Source: JAGVSZ01 sp035456405
GTDB taxonomy: Bacteria; Pseudomonadota; Gammaproteobacteria; Burkholderiales; SG8-39
Length of the DNA stretch: 64,000 nucleotides
Assembly (NCBI GenBank): GCA_035456405.1
Contig: DATIDG010000032.1
Span: 23,810-87,809 of the forward strand
Direction of reading: 5' to 3'
Below, one piece after another: positions 24,950 to 33,777 of this stretch. The position numbers were made by a program, and so were the translations under genes. The notes below the pieces were generated by a model. It made no database searches. It was not told where the DNA came from and worked only from the letters and a program-made list of their open reading frames with translations. Numbering within the stretch: the first letter of the stretch is position 1; each line of letters begins with the position of its first letter.

Positions 24950-26431
24950 GTGCCCACGGTCACGCGCATCATCGCGAACACGTACCGCGACTCGGTCGCG
25001 CTGATGCAGCTGTCCGCGTCCCTTCGGTCGCTGCCGGGCGTCGAGGAAGCCTCGATGATCATGGCCACCGCGGGCAACCTTGCGCTGCTGCGCGAGGTAC
25101 GGCTGCTGAACGGAGCCGTGGCCGCGCGGCCGAGCGACCTGCTGGTCGTAGTACGGGCGAAGACGGCGACGGCCGCCGAAGCGGCCGTTGCGCACGGCGA
25201 GGCGCAACTGAAGGCGGTGACGCCGACCACGGCGACGGGCGGTCCCGCTGCGATCGTGCCGCGCTCGCTCGACATGGCGCTGGCCGAGGCGCCGCAGTCC
25301 AACCTCGCGCTCATCTCGGTGCCCGGCGAGTACGCCGCGGCCGAGGCGGCGAAAGCGCTCGCACGGGGGCTGAACGTCATGCTCTTCAGCGACAACGTTC
25401 CGCTCGACGACGAAGTCGCGCTCAAGCGGCGCGCAGCGGAGCGGGGTCTGCTGGTGATGGGCCCCGACTGCGGCACGGCCATCATCGACGGAGTGCCGCT
25501 CGCGTTCGCGAACCGCGTGCGGCGCGGCCCGATCGGCTGCGTCGCGGCATCCGGGACCGGGCTACAGCAAGTGACGACGCTCATCGACCGCCTCGGACTT
25601 GGCATCTCGCAGGCGATCGGCACCGGCGGGCGCGACCTGAGCGAGGCGGTCGGTGGCGTCACGATGCTCGCGGGGCTGAAGGCGCTCGCGGCCGATCGCG
25701 ACACCAGAGTGATCGTGCTGATCTCCAAGCCGCCCGCGCCGGCGGTCGCCGCCAAAGTGATCGCGGAGGCGGCAAAGGCGCGCAAGCCGGTCGTCGTCAA
25801 CTTCATCGGGGCGAGCGCCGAGGCGCGCGGCAAGAACCTCCACGCCGCGCGGACGCTCGAGGATGCGGCGCGCGCGGCGGTCGCCCTCGCGCAGGGACGC
25901 AAGCCTCCGAAGGCTCCGGCTGCGTCACGCGTCGGCGCACTTCCGCGCCTTGCGAAGAGCCAGCGGTACGTGCGCGGCCTCTTCAGCGGCGGGACTTTCT
26001 GCTACGAGGCGGAGCTGATCCTCCGCGACGCGCTCGGCGATTCGTTCAGGGCCGGGGGCCACACGCTGACCGACCTGGGCGACGACGTCTACACGCGCGG
26101 CCGCCCCCATCCGATGATCGACCATCGGTTGCGCAACGAGCGCATCGTTCGTGAGGCCGGCGATCCCGAGGTCGCGGTGATCCTCCTAGACGTCGTGCTC
26201 GGTTACGGCGCGCATCCGGATCCTGCCGCAGAGATGGCGCCGGCGCTGCGCGCCACGCGCAAGGTCAACCGGCGCGTCGCGCTCGTCGGGTCGGTGTGCG
26301 GAACCGACGCCGACCCGCAGGGACTTGCGCGTCAGGAAGCGGCGCTGCGCAAGGCGGGCGTGATCCTCGGCGCGAGCAACGCGGAGGCGGCGCGGATCGC
26401 CGCGAAGATCGTCGCGAAGGGGGCACGGTGA
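24950..26431 (+). CDS. FdrA/AllF-like subunit (oxamate transcarbamylase homologue)
   Basis: A 493-residue FdrA-family protein with two acyl-CoA-synthetase-like Rossmann domains: GPDCGTAIIDGVPLAFAN near 172-189, then VRGLFSGGTFCYEAELIL near 342-359 and GRPHPMIDH. In E. coli, AllF (formerly FdrA) with AllG (DUF1116) and AllH (DUF2877) makes oxamate transcarbamylase, which splits oxalurate with phosphate into oxamate and carbamoyl phosphate. The AllG-like partner follows directly; no AllH-like gene is in the window. Position just downstream of a ring-opening amidohydrolase suggests a carbamoyl transfer from its ureide product. The GTG start lies three bases after the permease stop. Confidence 0.85.
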   Translation: MPTVTRIIANTYRDSVALMQLSASLRSLPGVEEASMIMATAGNLALLREVRLLNGAVAARPSDLLVVVRAKTATAAEAAVAHGEAQLKAVTPTTATGGPAAIVPRSLDMALAEAPQSNLALISVPGEYAAAEAAKALARGLNVMLFSDNVPLDDEVALKRRAAERGLLVMGPDCGTAIIDGVPLAFANRVRRGPIGCVAASGTGLQQVTTLIDRLGLGISQAIGTGGRDLSEAVGGVTMLAGLKALAADRDTRVIVLISKPPAPAVAAKVIAEAAKARKPVVVNFIGASAEARGKNLHAARTLEDAARAAVALAQGRKPPKAPAASRVGALPRLAKSQRYVRGLFSGGTFCYEAELILRDALGDSFRAGGHTLTDLGDDVYTRGRPHPMIDHRLRNERIVREAGDPEVAVILLDVVLGYGAHPDPAAEMAPALRATRKVNRRVALVGSVCGTDADPQGLARQEAALRKAGVILGASNAEAARIAAKIVAKGAR

Positions 26432-26434
26432 ACG

Positions 26435-26511
26435 GATGCCGCAGGCATCGCAGATTTCGGGGAGCATGAGGGGGCGCCGCGGAGCGGCTTTGCCCCCCGT
26501 GTCGTGACACG
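26435..26511 (+). other. Structured spacer with three stem-loops between fdrA and the DUF1116 gene
   Basis: The 80-base gap holds GATGCC-gca-GGCATC (26435-26449), a long G+C stem (26470-26475 with 26492-26497, inner GCCGC-gga-GCGGC) and CGTGTC-gt-GACACG (26498-26511) that ends directly against the ATG. There is no U-tract after the big stem. It could be an attenuator, a processing site or a start-masking structure; no ribosome site is visible for the next gene. Confidence 0.45.
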
Positions 26512-27924
26512 ATGACGGCGCTCTTCGGGAAACCGCTCGCGGTCGTCAACGTCGGCCTCGCCTCGTTCGGCGAGAACGTCGCATCCGCGGGTGCGGCGGT
26601 CACGCATGTGCAGTGGAGTCCGCCCGGCGGCGACCCGGCCGCCGCGACCGCACTCGTGCGCCTCTGGGCCGACGCCTCGATCGACGCTGCCAACAGGAAG
26701 GCCTTCGACGCCTACCTGTCCGCCGAGCCGGCGCTGGAGGGCGTCGGCATCGCGCGCGAGGTCATCCCGGGTTTCCAGGAGCGCACGCTGCTGCACGCCG
26801 GCCCCCCGATCGAGTGGACGCGCATGGGTGGTGCGATGCGCGGCGCCGTGGTCGGGGCGTGCCTGCTCGAAGGCTGGGCGAAGGACCACGACGCCGCGCG
26901 CGCGATGGCCGAGCGCGGCGAGATCCGCTTCGCCCCGTGCCACCACCACAGCGCGGTCGGCCCGATGGCGGGCATCATCAGCCCGTCGATGCCGGTCTGG
27001 ATGCTCCGCAACCCGGCGCACGGCAATCGCGCGTTCAGCAACCTGAACGAGGGGCTCGGCAAGGTCCTGCGCTATGGCGCGAACGCCCCGGAGGTGCTAG
27101 CGAAGCTGAAGTGGATGGGCGACACGCTCGGCCCGGTGCTCGCGAAGGCGCTCGCCGCGACCGGACCGATCGAGCTCAAAGCCCTGATGGGACGCGCCCT
27201 GCACATGGGCGACGAGATGCACAACCGCAACATGGCCTCGTCCGCGCTGCTGTTCAAGCGGCTCGTCGCCGGCATCCTCAAGTCGAACGTGCCCGCGGCC
27301 GAGGCGGCGGCGGTGATCGACTTCCTGAACGGCAACGACTTCTTCTTCCTGAACGTCGGCATGGCGGCCTGCAAGAGCATGCTCGACGCGGCGCACGGCG
27401 TGCCGCGGAGCACGATGGTTACCGTCATGGCACGCAACGGCACGGACTTCGGCATCCGCGTGAGCGGCGCCGGCGACCGCTGGTTCACCGCTCCGGCGCA
27501 GGTGCCGGACGGCCTGTTCTTCCCCGGCTACGGCCCGGGCGACGCCGGGCGCGACATCGGCGACAGCGCCATCACCGAGACGGCGGGGATCGGCGGCTTT
27601 GCAATGGCCGCGGCGCCCGCCATCGTGCAGTTCATCGGCGGCACGCCGCAGGTCGCGCTCGACAACACCTTGACGATGCAGCACATCACGCTCGGGCGCA
27701 ACAACGCGTTCACCATTCCGATGCTCGATTTCGCCGGCACGCCGGCCGGCATCGACGTGCGCAAGGTCGTGGACACCGGCATCGCGCCGATCATCAACAC
27801 CGGCATCGCGCACCGGGAGGCCGGCGTCGGCCAAGTCGGGGCGGGCATCGTGCGCCCGCCGATGGAATGTTTCACCCAGGCGCTCGCCGCGCTCGCCGAG
27901 GGCGCCGGGAAGCGCGTGCTATAA
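26512..27924 (+). CDS. DUF1116 (AllG/YlbE-like) subunit
   Basis: A 470-residue DUF1116 protein. Recognisable blocks include FAPCHHHSAVGPMAGIISPS near 142-161, LHMGDEMHNRNMASSALLF near 228-246, FFLNVGMAACKSM and the C-terminal DTGIAPIINTGIAHRE. It is the AllG-type partner of FdrA/AllF. In E. coli the pair, together with AllH, forms oxamate transcarbamylase. Here AllH is missing, so this may be a two-subunit form or its third partner may be unlinked. Gene order, adjacent to a barbiturase-family enzyme and an amidase, points to ureide breakdown rather than allantoin use. Confidence 0.87.
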   Translation: MTALFGKPLAVVNVGLASFGENVASAGAAVTHVQWSPPGGDPAAATALVRLWADASIDAANRKAFDAYLSAEPALEGVGIAREVIPGFQERTLLHAGPPIEWTRMGGAMRGAVVGACLLEGWAKDHDAARAMAERGEIRFAPCHHHSAVGPMAGIISPSMPVWMLRNPAHGNRAFSNLNEGLGKVLRYGANAPEVLAKLKWMGDTLGPVLAKALAATGPIELKALMGRALHMGDEMHNRNMASSALLFKRLVAGILKSNVPAAEAAAVIDFLNGNDFFFLNVGMAACKSMLDAAHGVPRSTMVTVMARNGTDFGIRVSGAGDRWFTAPAQVPDGLFFPGYGPGDAGRDIGDSAITETAGIGGFAMAAAPAIVQFIGGTPQVALDNTLTMQHITLGRNNAFTIPMLDFAGTPAGIDVRKVVDTGIAPIINTGIAHREAGVGQVGAGIVRPPMECFTQALAALAEGAGKRVL

Positions 27925-27951
27925 CGACGACCCCACGGAGGAAGAACCACC

Positions 27952-28911
27952 ATGCGTACGCATTCATTGCTCGGAGCAGTGCTCGTCGCCGCGCTCGCCG
28001 CGCCGGCGGTCGCGCAGGACAAGGTCAAGGTCGGCGTGTTCCCGGTCAGCTCGTCGCTGCCCTTCTTCGTCGCTCAGGACCGCGGTTTGTTCAAGGACCA
28101 GAAGCTCGAGGTCGAGATGGTGCGGCTCATCGGCGGTCCGCCGAACGTCTCGGGCCTGATCACGAATCAGATCGACGCCGCCGCGGTGCTGGTGACGATC
28201 GAGGGCATGAACGCGAATCTGAAGAAACCCGGGGTCGCCATGTACATCTCGGTCAACGGGCAGAACGCGCAGTACCAGATGGAGCAGTTCGTCGTGCGCA
28301 AGGGCGTCAACGCGCGCACGCTCGCCGACCTGAAGGGCAAGAAGATCATGAGCGCCCCCGGCCCGGCGAACGTCTCCATGGCCAGGGCGGTGCTGGCCGC
28401 GGTGGGGCTCAAGGAGGGCGACTACACACTCGACCAGCTCGACATGGGGCAGCACGTCAACGCGATGACCGCGGGCACCTTCGACGCCGGCTACACGCTC
28501 GAACCGAACGCCGCGATCATGCGGCAGAACGGCGTCGCGACGACGCTCGAGGCCGGCGTGATCGCCAAGTACATCCTCGGCGACCCGCGCGCGAACGCGT
28601 GGGTGGCCGGCGGCGTGATTTCGAGCGACTTCCTGAAGAACCGGCCCGACGTCGCCAAGCGTTACGCGGCCGCGTGGCTGAACGCGGTCGACTTCATCAA
28701 CGCAAACCCGAAAGAGGCGCGCAGACATCTCGCCAAGAACACGTTCACGCCCGACAACGTCGTCGACACGGTGCCGTTGGTGAAGTTCACGAAGGTGGCC
28801 GACCTCCTGAACACCGACCGCCAGGACTTCCAGACCTTCATCGACTACTCGACGCAGCTCGGCACGCTTCCGGAGCGGGTGGACGTCGCGAAGTACCTCC
28901 TGCGGTTCTGA
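27952..28911 (+). CDS. ABC transporter substrate-binding protein (THI5/NMT1-like)
   Basis: A 319-residue periplasmic binding protein with a clean Sec signal (residues 1-22, ending AAPAVAQ). The type-II SBP fold resembles the SsuA/ThiY/NMT1 group: VGVFPVSSSLPFFVAQDRGLF, then LKGKKIMSAPGPANVSM and a C-terminal helical lobe. Members of this group bind pyrimidine precursors, sulfonates or similar small molecules. In this operon a cyclic ureide or pyrimidine is the likely ligand, by inference. A GGAGGAAGAACC ribosome site precedes the ATG. Its TGA stop shares a base with the amidase ATG. Confidence 0.87.
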   Translation: MRTHSLLGAVLVAALAAPAVAQDKVKVGVFPVSSSLPFFVAQDRGLFKDQKLEVEMVRLIGGPPNVSGLITNQIDAAAVLVTIEGMNANLKKPGVAMYISVNGQNAQYQMEQFVVRKGVNARTLADLKGKKIMSAPGPANVSMARAVLAAVGLKEGDYTLDQLDMGQHVNAMTAGTFDAGYTLEPNAAIMRQNGVATTLEAGVIAKYILGDPRANAWVAGGVISSDFLKNRPDVAKRYAAAWLNAVDFINANPKEARRHLAKNTFTPDNVVDTVPLVKFTKVADLLNTDRQDFQTFIDYSTQLGTLPERVDVAKYLLRF

Positions 28912-30323
28912 TGGCCGACGGCCTGCACCGGCGGTCCGCGCGCGAGCTCGCAAAGCTCGTGCGCGAGAGGCGCGCGAGCGCCGTCGAGGTTCTGGAAGCG
29001 CATCTCGCCGCGATCGAGCGCGCGAATGCGCCCGTCAACGCCTTCGTGACGCTCGCCGCAGATCAGGCCCGGACGGCTGCGCACGCGGTGGATGCTGCGG
29101 TCGCTCGCGGCGGGGCATTGCCGTCGCTCGCCGGCGTGCCGGTCGGCATCAAGGACATCACCCCGACTGCCGGCATCCGCACGACCTGGGGCTCCGAGCT
29201 CTATGCCGACCACGTGCCGGCCGAGGACGGGGAGACCGTCGTCAGCCTCCGGCGCGCGGGCTGCGTTGTCATCGGCAAGACCAACACGCCGGAATTCGCC
29301 GCCGGCGGCAACACAGTCAACCGCGTATTCGGGGCGACGCGCAATCCGTGGGATCTCCGCATGTCCGCCAGCGGATCGACCGGCGGCGGCGCGGCTGCGC
29401 TCGCCGCGGCGCTCGTCCCGCTTGCCGAAGGCTCGGACTTCGGCGGCTCGTTGCGCACGCCGGCGTCGTTCTGCGGCGTCGTGGGCTTGCGCACCTCGAC
29501 CGGCCTGGTGGCGCGCTACCCGATGAACATGCCGTGGCACTCGCAGAACGTCGCCGGCCCGATGGCGCGCGACGCCGAGGATTGCGCGCTGATGCTGGAC
29601 GCGATGACCGGCTTCTCGCTCAAGCTGCCGTCGTCGGTGCCGCCGCCGTGGCCGAGTGTCCACGCGATCGTGGCGCGCACCGACAGTCTCCGCGGGATCC
29701 GGCTCGCCTACGCGCCGGACATCGGCGGCACGGGGATCGACCCGGAGGTGGCGCGCGTCTGCAGCGACGCGGCGCGCGCGCTCGAGCGCGACGGCGCGAC
29801 TGTCGAGGAGGTCCGGGCCGACTTCTCCGACGGAACGGAGGCGTTCATCACGCTGCGCGGCGAGTCGATGGTGGGCAATCACCTCGACCGGCTCGACAAG
29901 CTCGATCGCCTCAATCCCAACCTGGCGGGCAACATCCGGCTCGGGCTAGACGCGAAGATCCTCGACATCGCGCGCGCCGAGCGCAAGCGCGCCGATATCT
30001 TCCACCGCTGGCGCGCGCTGTTCGAGCAATACGACCTCGTGCTGACGCCGTGCTCGCCGGTGCCGCCGTTCCCGGTCGACCGGAACTATCCGACCGAGAT
30101 CGCCGGCAGGAAACTCGACAACTACATTTCCTGGATCGCGCAGACTTTCCTCGTGTCGCTCGCGACGCTGCCGGCGGCGAGCGCCCCCGCCGGCCTGACC
30201 GCGTCGCGGCTGCCGGTGGGCCTGCAGATCGTTGGCCCGCGCTTCTCCGAGCCGAAGATCCTCGCGTGCGCGAAGTTCGTGGAGCGCGTTAACCCGCTCG
30301 GCTGGGCGCCGCACGCCGCGTGA
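28911..30323 (+). CDS. Amidase-signature hydrolase
   Basis: A 470-residue amidase-signature enzyme with the full Ser-cisSer-Lys triad: Lys81 (VGIKDITPTAG), Ser156 (ASGSTGGG) and Ser180 (DFGGSLRTP). It should hydrolyse a C-N amide bond. As last gene of the operon, coupled to the binding-protein gene by TGATG, it is well placed to finish the pathway, for example malonamate to malonate and ammonia, or a direct ureidomalonase. Both are inferences. It lacks an AtzG-like partner and does not look like AtzE or AtzF. Its last 35 bases overlap the convergent hydrolase gene. Confidence 0.88.
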   Translation: MADGLHRRSARELAKLVRERRASAVEVLEAHLAAIERANAPVNAFVTLAADQARTAAHAVDAAVARGGALPSLAGVPVGIKDITPTAGIRTTWGSELYADHVPAEDGETVVSLRRAGCVVIGKTNTPEFAAGGNTVNRVFGATRNPWDLRMSASGSTGGGAAALAAALVPLAEGSDFGGSLRTPASFCGVVGLRTSTGLVARYPMNMPWHSQNVAGPMARDAEDCALMLDAMTGFSLKLPSSVPPPWPSVHAIVARTDSLRGIRLAYAPDIGGTGIDPEVARVCSDAARALERDGATVEEVRADFSDGTEAFITLRGESMVGNHLDRLDKLDRLNPNLAGNIRLGLDAKILDIARAERKRADIFHRWRALFEQYDLVLTPCSPVPPFPVDRNYPTEIAGRKLDNYISWIAQTFLVSLATLPAASAPAGLTASRLPVGLQIVGPRFSEPKILACAKFVERVNPLGWAPHAA

Positions 30324-31182
30324 GTGCGGCGAGCGCCCGGTTCACGCCCGGCCCCAGCAGCTGCTCGACGGCGCCCTGGTACTCCCGGGTGCCGACGGCC
30401 GCCGCATCGCTGTGCGCCGCTTCCTCGACGAGCAGCAGGGACTTCCGCCCGGTGGCCCGCATGTAAAGCTCGACGCCCATCGCCGGCGGCACGAGCTTGT
30501 CGCGCTTGCCGTGGATGACGAGGATTGGGGCGCTGAGTCGCCTGAGCTTCCCCGCCGGATCGAAGCGACCGGCGAGAATCGCATCGACGGGATACAGCGC
30601 CTCGACCCACGAGCCGCGCAGCAGCTCGCGCATCGACGTCGGCGCGCCCTCGATGGCCACGCCGCTCACATCGGGGTAGCGCGCAGCGAGCTCGAGCGCA
30701 GGGGCCGCGCCGAGCGAATGGCCGTAGACGAAGCGGCGACCGGCATCGGGCTGGTGCCAGCGAAGCTCGTGCCACGCAGCCTCCGCGTCCTCGTACATGC
30801 TCGATTCGGTCAGGGGACCGCGGTCGCTCCGGCCGAGGCCGCGGTAGTCGATCATCAGCACCGCGGCGCCGGCGGCGTGGATCGCGGCGGCCGTGTGCAC
30901 CATGCCCGCCTTGGAGCGCCCGGTTCCGGGCAGGACCAGGACGGCCGGCGCGTCCCGGCCGTTGGGCAGCCACCAGCCGTGGACGAGCGCGCGGTTCGGG
31001 CCCGCGCGGAGCCACACCTCGCGATAGTCGATGCCGAGCATGCCGGGGCTGTGCGGGGCCTCAGGCTCCGGAAAGTCCATGAAGCGGTCCGGGCTGCGCC
31101 AGAGGAGCGCCGCCCCCGTCGCATAGATCCCGGCCGCTGCTGCGGCGAGAGCGAGCACCACGCGCCGGATCGTTCGCGACAT
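30289..31182 (-). CDS. Alpha/beta hydrolase with N-terminal membrane anchor
   Basis: A 297-residue alpha/beta hydrolase with one N-terminal hydrophobic helix (residues 8-27), so it is membrane-anchored or exported. The nucleophile elbow is GHSLGA with Ser156. The acid is probable in VIHGKRDKLVPP and the His in EEAAHSDA. VLVLPGTGRSKAGM carries the oxyanion region. The arrangement is that of the FrsA/YqiA-like serine hydrolases often called dienelactone or lysophospholipase-like. The substrate is unknown. It converges on the amidase gene with a 35-base 3' overlap. Confidence 0.82.
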   Translation of the reverse strand: MSRTIRRVVLALAAAAAGIYATGAALLWRSPDRFMDFPEPEAPHSPGMLGIDYREVWLRAGPNRALVHGWWLPNGRDAPAVLVLPGTGRSKAGMVHTAAAIHAAGAAVLMIDYRGLGRSDRGPLTESSMYEDAEAAWHELRWHQPDAGRRFVYGHSLGAAPALELAARYPDVSGVAIEGAPTSMRELLRGSWVEALYPVDAILAGRFDPAGKLRRLSAPILVIHGKRDKLVPPAMGVELYMRATGRKSLLLVEEAAHSDAAAVGTREYQGAVEQLLGPGVNRALAALTRRAAPSRAG

Positions 31183-31257
31183 GCGGCACAGCGTACTCCC
31201 GGACCGCCGCGGGGTGGTAGGGCAACGCGCCCGACCGCGACCCGTGCCTGCGTACTG

Positions 31258-31755
31258 CTAGGGTGCGAGATCGGCGCGGCGCGCCCGGATGTGGATATGC
31301 CTGAACCACGCCTGCACCGCGATGGCATCGTCCTCCCACAAGGGCACCGCGAGGTCGGCGTTGAGATACTTCACCTGGACGTAGTGCGCGAGCTCGTGGG
31401 CGAGGGACTCATCGATGGTGCGACCGAGCTGGGCGTAGACCGAAGGATCGTCGATGAGGTAGATCTCGTTCCGCTCGACCGCGTAGGCGTTGCCGAAGAC
31501 GTGCGGTCGAAATCCCCACTGCGCGCCTATTGCGTCGCGAAACTCCGCGATCGGCGTCGCGCTTTCAAAGCGCACCGTGGGTGGTGGGATTTCTGGACGG
31601 AGCCGCACGCCCAGGCGCTCGGCGACCTGCGCGAGGACGAATTGCGGGTCCAGGCGCGGGCGCAGCGGTTCGGCGGGCGCATCGGCCGCCGCCGCGGGCG
31701 CCATCAAGCCGGCGCCTGCGGCGACGCTGGCGGCGCAGCGAGTAACCCCGCGCAT
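31258..31755 (-). CDS. Exported protein with HELAH motif (possible metallopeptidase)
   Basis: A 165-residue protein with an N-terminal signal (MRGVTRCAASVAAGAGLMAP, cleavage near AAAADA) and a HELAHYVQ motif near residues 120-127, the zinc-binding HExxH of gluzincin-like peptidases. A third ligand is not obvious, and the segment around the motif is short, so catalysis is uncertain. I take the ATG at 31755, which opens the signal peptide; a longer frame upstream has a non-signal, low-complexity N-terminus. A small secreted ORF overlaps its start in another frame. Confidence 0.6.
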   Translation of the reverse strand: MRGVTRCAASVAAGAGLMAPAAAADAPAEPLRPRLDPQFVLAQVAERLGVRLRPEIPPPTVRFESATPIAEFRDAIGAQWGFRPHVFGNAYAVERNEIYLIDDPSVYAQLGRTIDESLAHELAHYVQVKYLNADLAVPLWEDDAIAVQAWFRHIHIRARRADLAP

Positions 31756-31907
31756 GCGTTCGCTACCGCGATCCCGCCTCGTCCGACGCGACCCGGCGCA
31801 CGGGATCGCACGCCGCCTCGGCGCGCAGGCGCATCGTTCGAGTACGCGATCGACGGGATCAGGATTGCGGCGGCGATCACCGCGATAGCGATCAGCTTGG
31901 TCTTCAT
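31704..31907 (-). CDS. Small secreted peptide, overlapping ORF (tentative)
   Basis: A 67-residue frame whose first 24 residues are a convincing Sec signal (MKTKLIAIAVIAAAILIPSIA, then YSNDA). The mature part is short and Arg/Pro/Ala-rich and runs into the 5' end of the HELAH gene in another frame. Either it is a genuine small secreted protein, or the signal once belonged to the downstream gene and a frameshift separated them. No ribosome site is strong. Confidence 0.3.
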   Translation of the reverse strand: MKTKLIAIAVIAAAILIPSIAYSNDAPARRGGVRSRAPGRVGRGGIAVANACAGLLAAPPASPQAPA

Positions 31908-31921
31908 CGTCTCTACTCTGA

Positions 31922-32827
31922 TCACAGCATTTCAAGGACGTACCACCAGGCCGGCACGGTCAGGAACGAGAGCGGGATCCCGATCCCGACCATGAGCGTC
32001 GTCAGCGGCGGGTCGAGTTTATGTTCGGTCGCGACGATCGCGGCGCCGATCATCGGCGCCATCGCCGCTTCGAAGAAGATGATTCGCGTGTGATCGGTGT
32101 CGACGCCGGCCAGCGCCACAAACAGGCCCACCAGCACCGCGGGGCCGACTACGAGCTTGAAGCCGAGGCCGAGCGCGAGCTTGCTTGCATTGCCCGCTAG
32201 CGCGGCAAGCCGGATCTGCGCGCCCACCGACACGAGCGCGAGCGGCGCAAGCGTGTCGCCAAGGCGCGAGAGCGTAACCGCGAGCCACTCCGGGTACTCG
32301 AACGGGCGCAGCAGGAGCGCTGCGAGCACTGCGACGAGGGGCGGAAACAGCACGATCTTGCGAGCGATCGCGCGGCGATCGAGCGCGGCGCCCGAGTACA
32401 TCGCCGCGACGACGATCCCGAGCGTGGCGAGCGCGAGATACGAGCCGAGCTGGTCGATCACCAGCCCGAGGGCGACGCCGCCCGAGCCGTAGAACGCCTC
32501 GATCATCGGCACGCCGAGGAAGGAGGTGTTCGCGAGACCGCCGGTGAGCGTCAGCGCGCCCACCGACTGCGGCGCGAGGCCCGCCGCGCGTCCGACGATG
32601 CCGAAGAACGCAATGCTGAACGCGAACAGCACCCAGGCGACCGCGGCGGCGAGGATGAGCGCCAGGCTCAGCTCGACGGCGTGCAGGTGCTTGAGGATCA
32701 GCGCCGGCAGCGCGACGTTGATAATGAAGGCGTTGAGCGTGACGGGTCCGTTCTCGGGCAGGCGGCCCGAGCGGCGCAGCGCGACGCCGAGCGCGAAGCA
32801 GCCGACGAGTAATGCGAGGTTGTGCAT
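31922..32827 (-). CDS. AEC-family transporter (auxin efflux carrier type)
   Basis: A 301-residue inner-membrane protein with about ten helices in two inverted halves, typical of the AEC/BART superfamily. Marks include LNAFIINVALPALIL, LTGGLANTSFLGVPMIEAFYG and the C-terminal FFEAAMAPMIGAAIVA. Bacterial members carry malonate, malate and other carboxylates. Malonate would be a product of barbiturate breakdown nearby, but the substrate is not shown by sequence. It stands alone, separated from the next + strand gene by a 109-base divergent gap. Confidence 0.85.
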   Translation of the reverse strand: MHNLALLVGCFALGVALRRSGRLPENGPVTLNAFIINVALPALILKHLHAVELSLALILAAAVAWVLFAFSIAFFGIVGRAAGLAPQSVGALTLTGGLANTSFLGVPMIEAFYGSGGVALGLVIDQLGSYLALATLGIVVAAMYSGAALDRRAIARKIVLFPPLVAVLAALLLRPFEYPEWLAVTLSRLGDTLAPLALVSVGAQIRLAALAGNASKLALGLGFKLVVGPAVLVGLFVALAGVDTDHTRIIFFEAAMAPMIGAAIVATEHKLDPPLTTLMVGIGIPLSFLTVPAWWYVLEML

Positions 32828-32936
32828 GGCGTGAATCTCCGGGCGCCATGGTCGATGGCGGCGGCGTACACGCGGCTTACCGATCGGTGCACGGACGGGT
32901 TAATCCGCTAGCAGCAGTGCGCGTAATAATCCCGTC

Positions 32937-33659
32937 ATGGAATGGGCCGTCGTCCTGGTCGTCGGGCTCGCGGCCGGCACGCTCGGGGGGATCGTCGGCT
33001 TCGGCACGTCGATCATGCTGCTGCCGCCGCTGGTGGTCTTCTTCGGACCGAAGGAGGCGGTGCCGATCATGGCGATCACCGCGCTGATGGCGAACGCCTC
33101 GCGCGCGGCGGTCTGGTGGCGCGAGATCGACTGGCGGGCGTGCGCCGTCTACGGCGCAACCGCCGCGCCCGCGGCCGCGCTCGGGGCCGCGACACTCGTG
33201 GCGATGAGTTCGGTCGCGATCGAGGTCGCGCTTGGGACCTTCTTTCTCTTGATGATCCCCGTGCGGCGCAAGCTCGTCGCGAGCGGCTTCCGGATCCGCC
33301 TCTGGCACCTCGGCGTCGTCGGCGCGGTCATCGGGTACCTCACCGGAATCGTGGCCTCGACCGGGCCGATCAACACGCCGTTCTTTCTAGCGTACGGTTT
33401 GCTGAAGGGCGCATTCCTCGCGACCGAGGCGCTCGCCTCGCTCTCGATGTACGTGGCGAAGGCGCTCGCCTTCAATCAGCTCGGCGCGCTGCCGTGGGCG
33501 ACCTTCGCAAAGGGACTCATCGTCGGGTCCGCCGTGATGGTCGGGTCGTATGCGGCGAAGCCGTTCGTGCTGCGCATGGCGCCGGAGCGGTTCCGGCTGC
33601 TGATGGACGCGCTCATGCTCGTCGCCGGCGCGACCATGATCGTGACCGCGCTCGCGTGA
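32937..33659 (+). CDS. TauE/SafE-family membrane transporter
   Basis: A 240-residue protein with seven to eight membrane segments and the paired TauE/SafE motifs GGIVGFGTSIMLLPPLVVF near residues 17-35 and GYLTGIVASTGPINTPFF near 133-150. The family exports sulfite, sulfoacetate or other organic anions. The length is normal. It is divergent from the AEC transporter gene and has no operon partner, so the cargo cannot be inferred. Confidence 0.85.
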   Translation: MEWAVVLVVGLAAGTLGGIVGFGTSIMLLPPLVVFFGPKEAVPIMAITALMANASRAAVWWREIDWRACAVYGATAAPAAALGAATLVAMSSVAIEVALGTFFLLMIPVRRKLVASGFRIRLWHLGVVGAVIGYLTGIVASTGPINTPFFLAYGLLKGAFLATEALASLSMYVAKALAFNQLGALPWATFAKGLIVGSAVMVGSYAAKPFVLRMAPERFRLLMDALMLVAGATMIVTALA

Positions 33660-33777
33660 TGCCCGCCGAGTGTCCGGGATTAGGCCGGACGGTCGACGAG
33701 ATCGGTAAGCAGTCGGTAGGCGCCGCGGCGTTAGCCTCCGCCAGCTCCCACTGTCGGGAACCCACGTGAGGACGATA

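Noticed and set aside
28911..30323. Carboxybiuret or allophanate hydrolase (AtzE/AtzF) of a cyanuric acid pathway
   Set aside because: No AtzG-like small partner and no allophanate-hydrolase C-terminal domain; the sequence fits a general amidase better. Cyanurate use is still not fully excluded.
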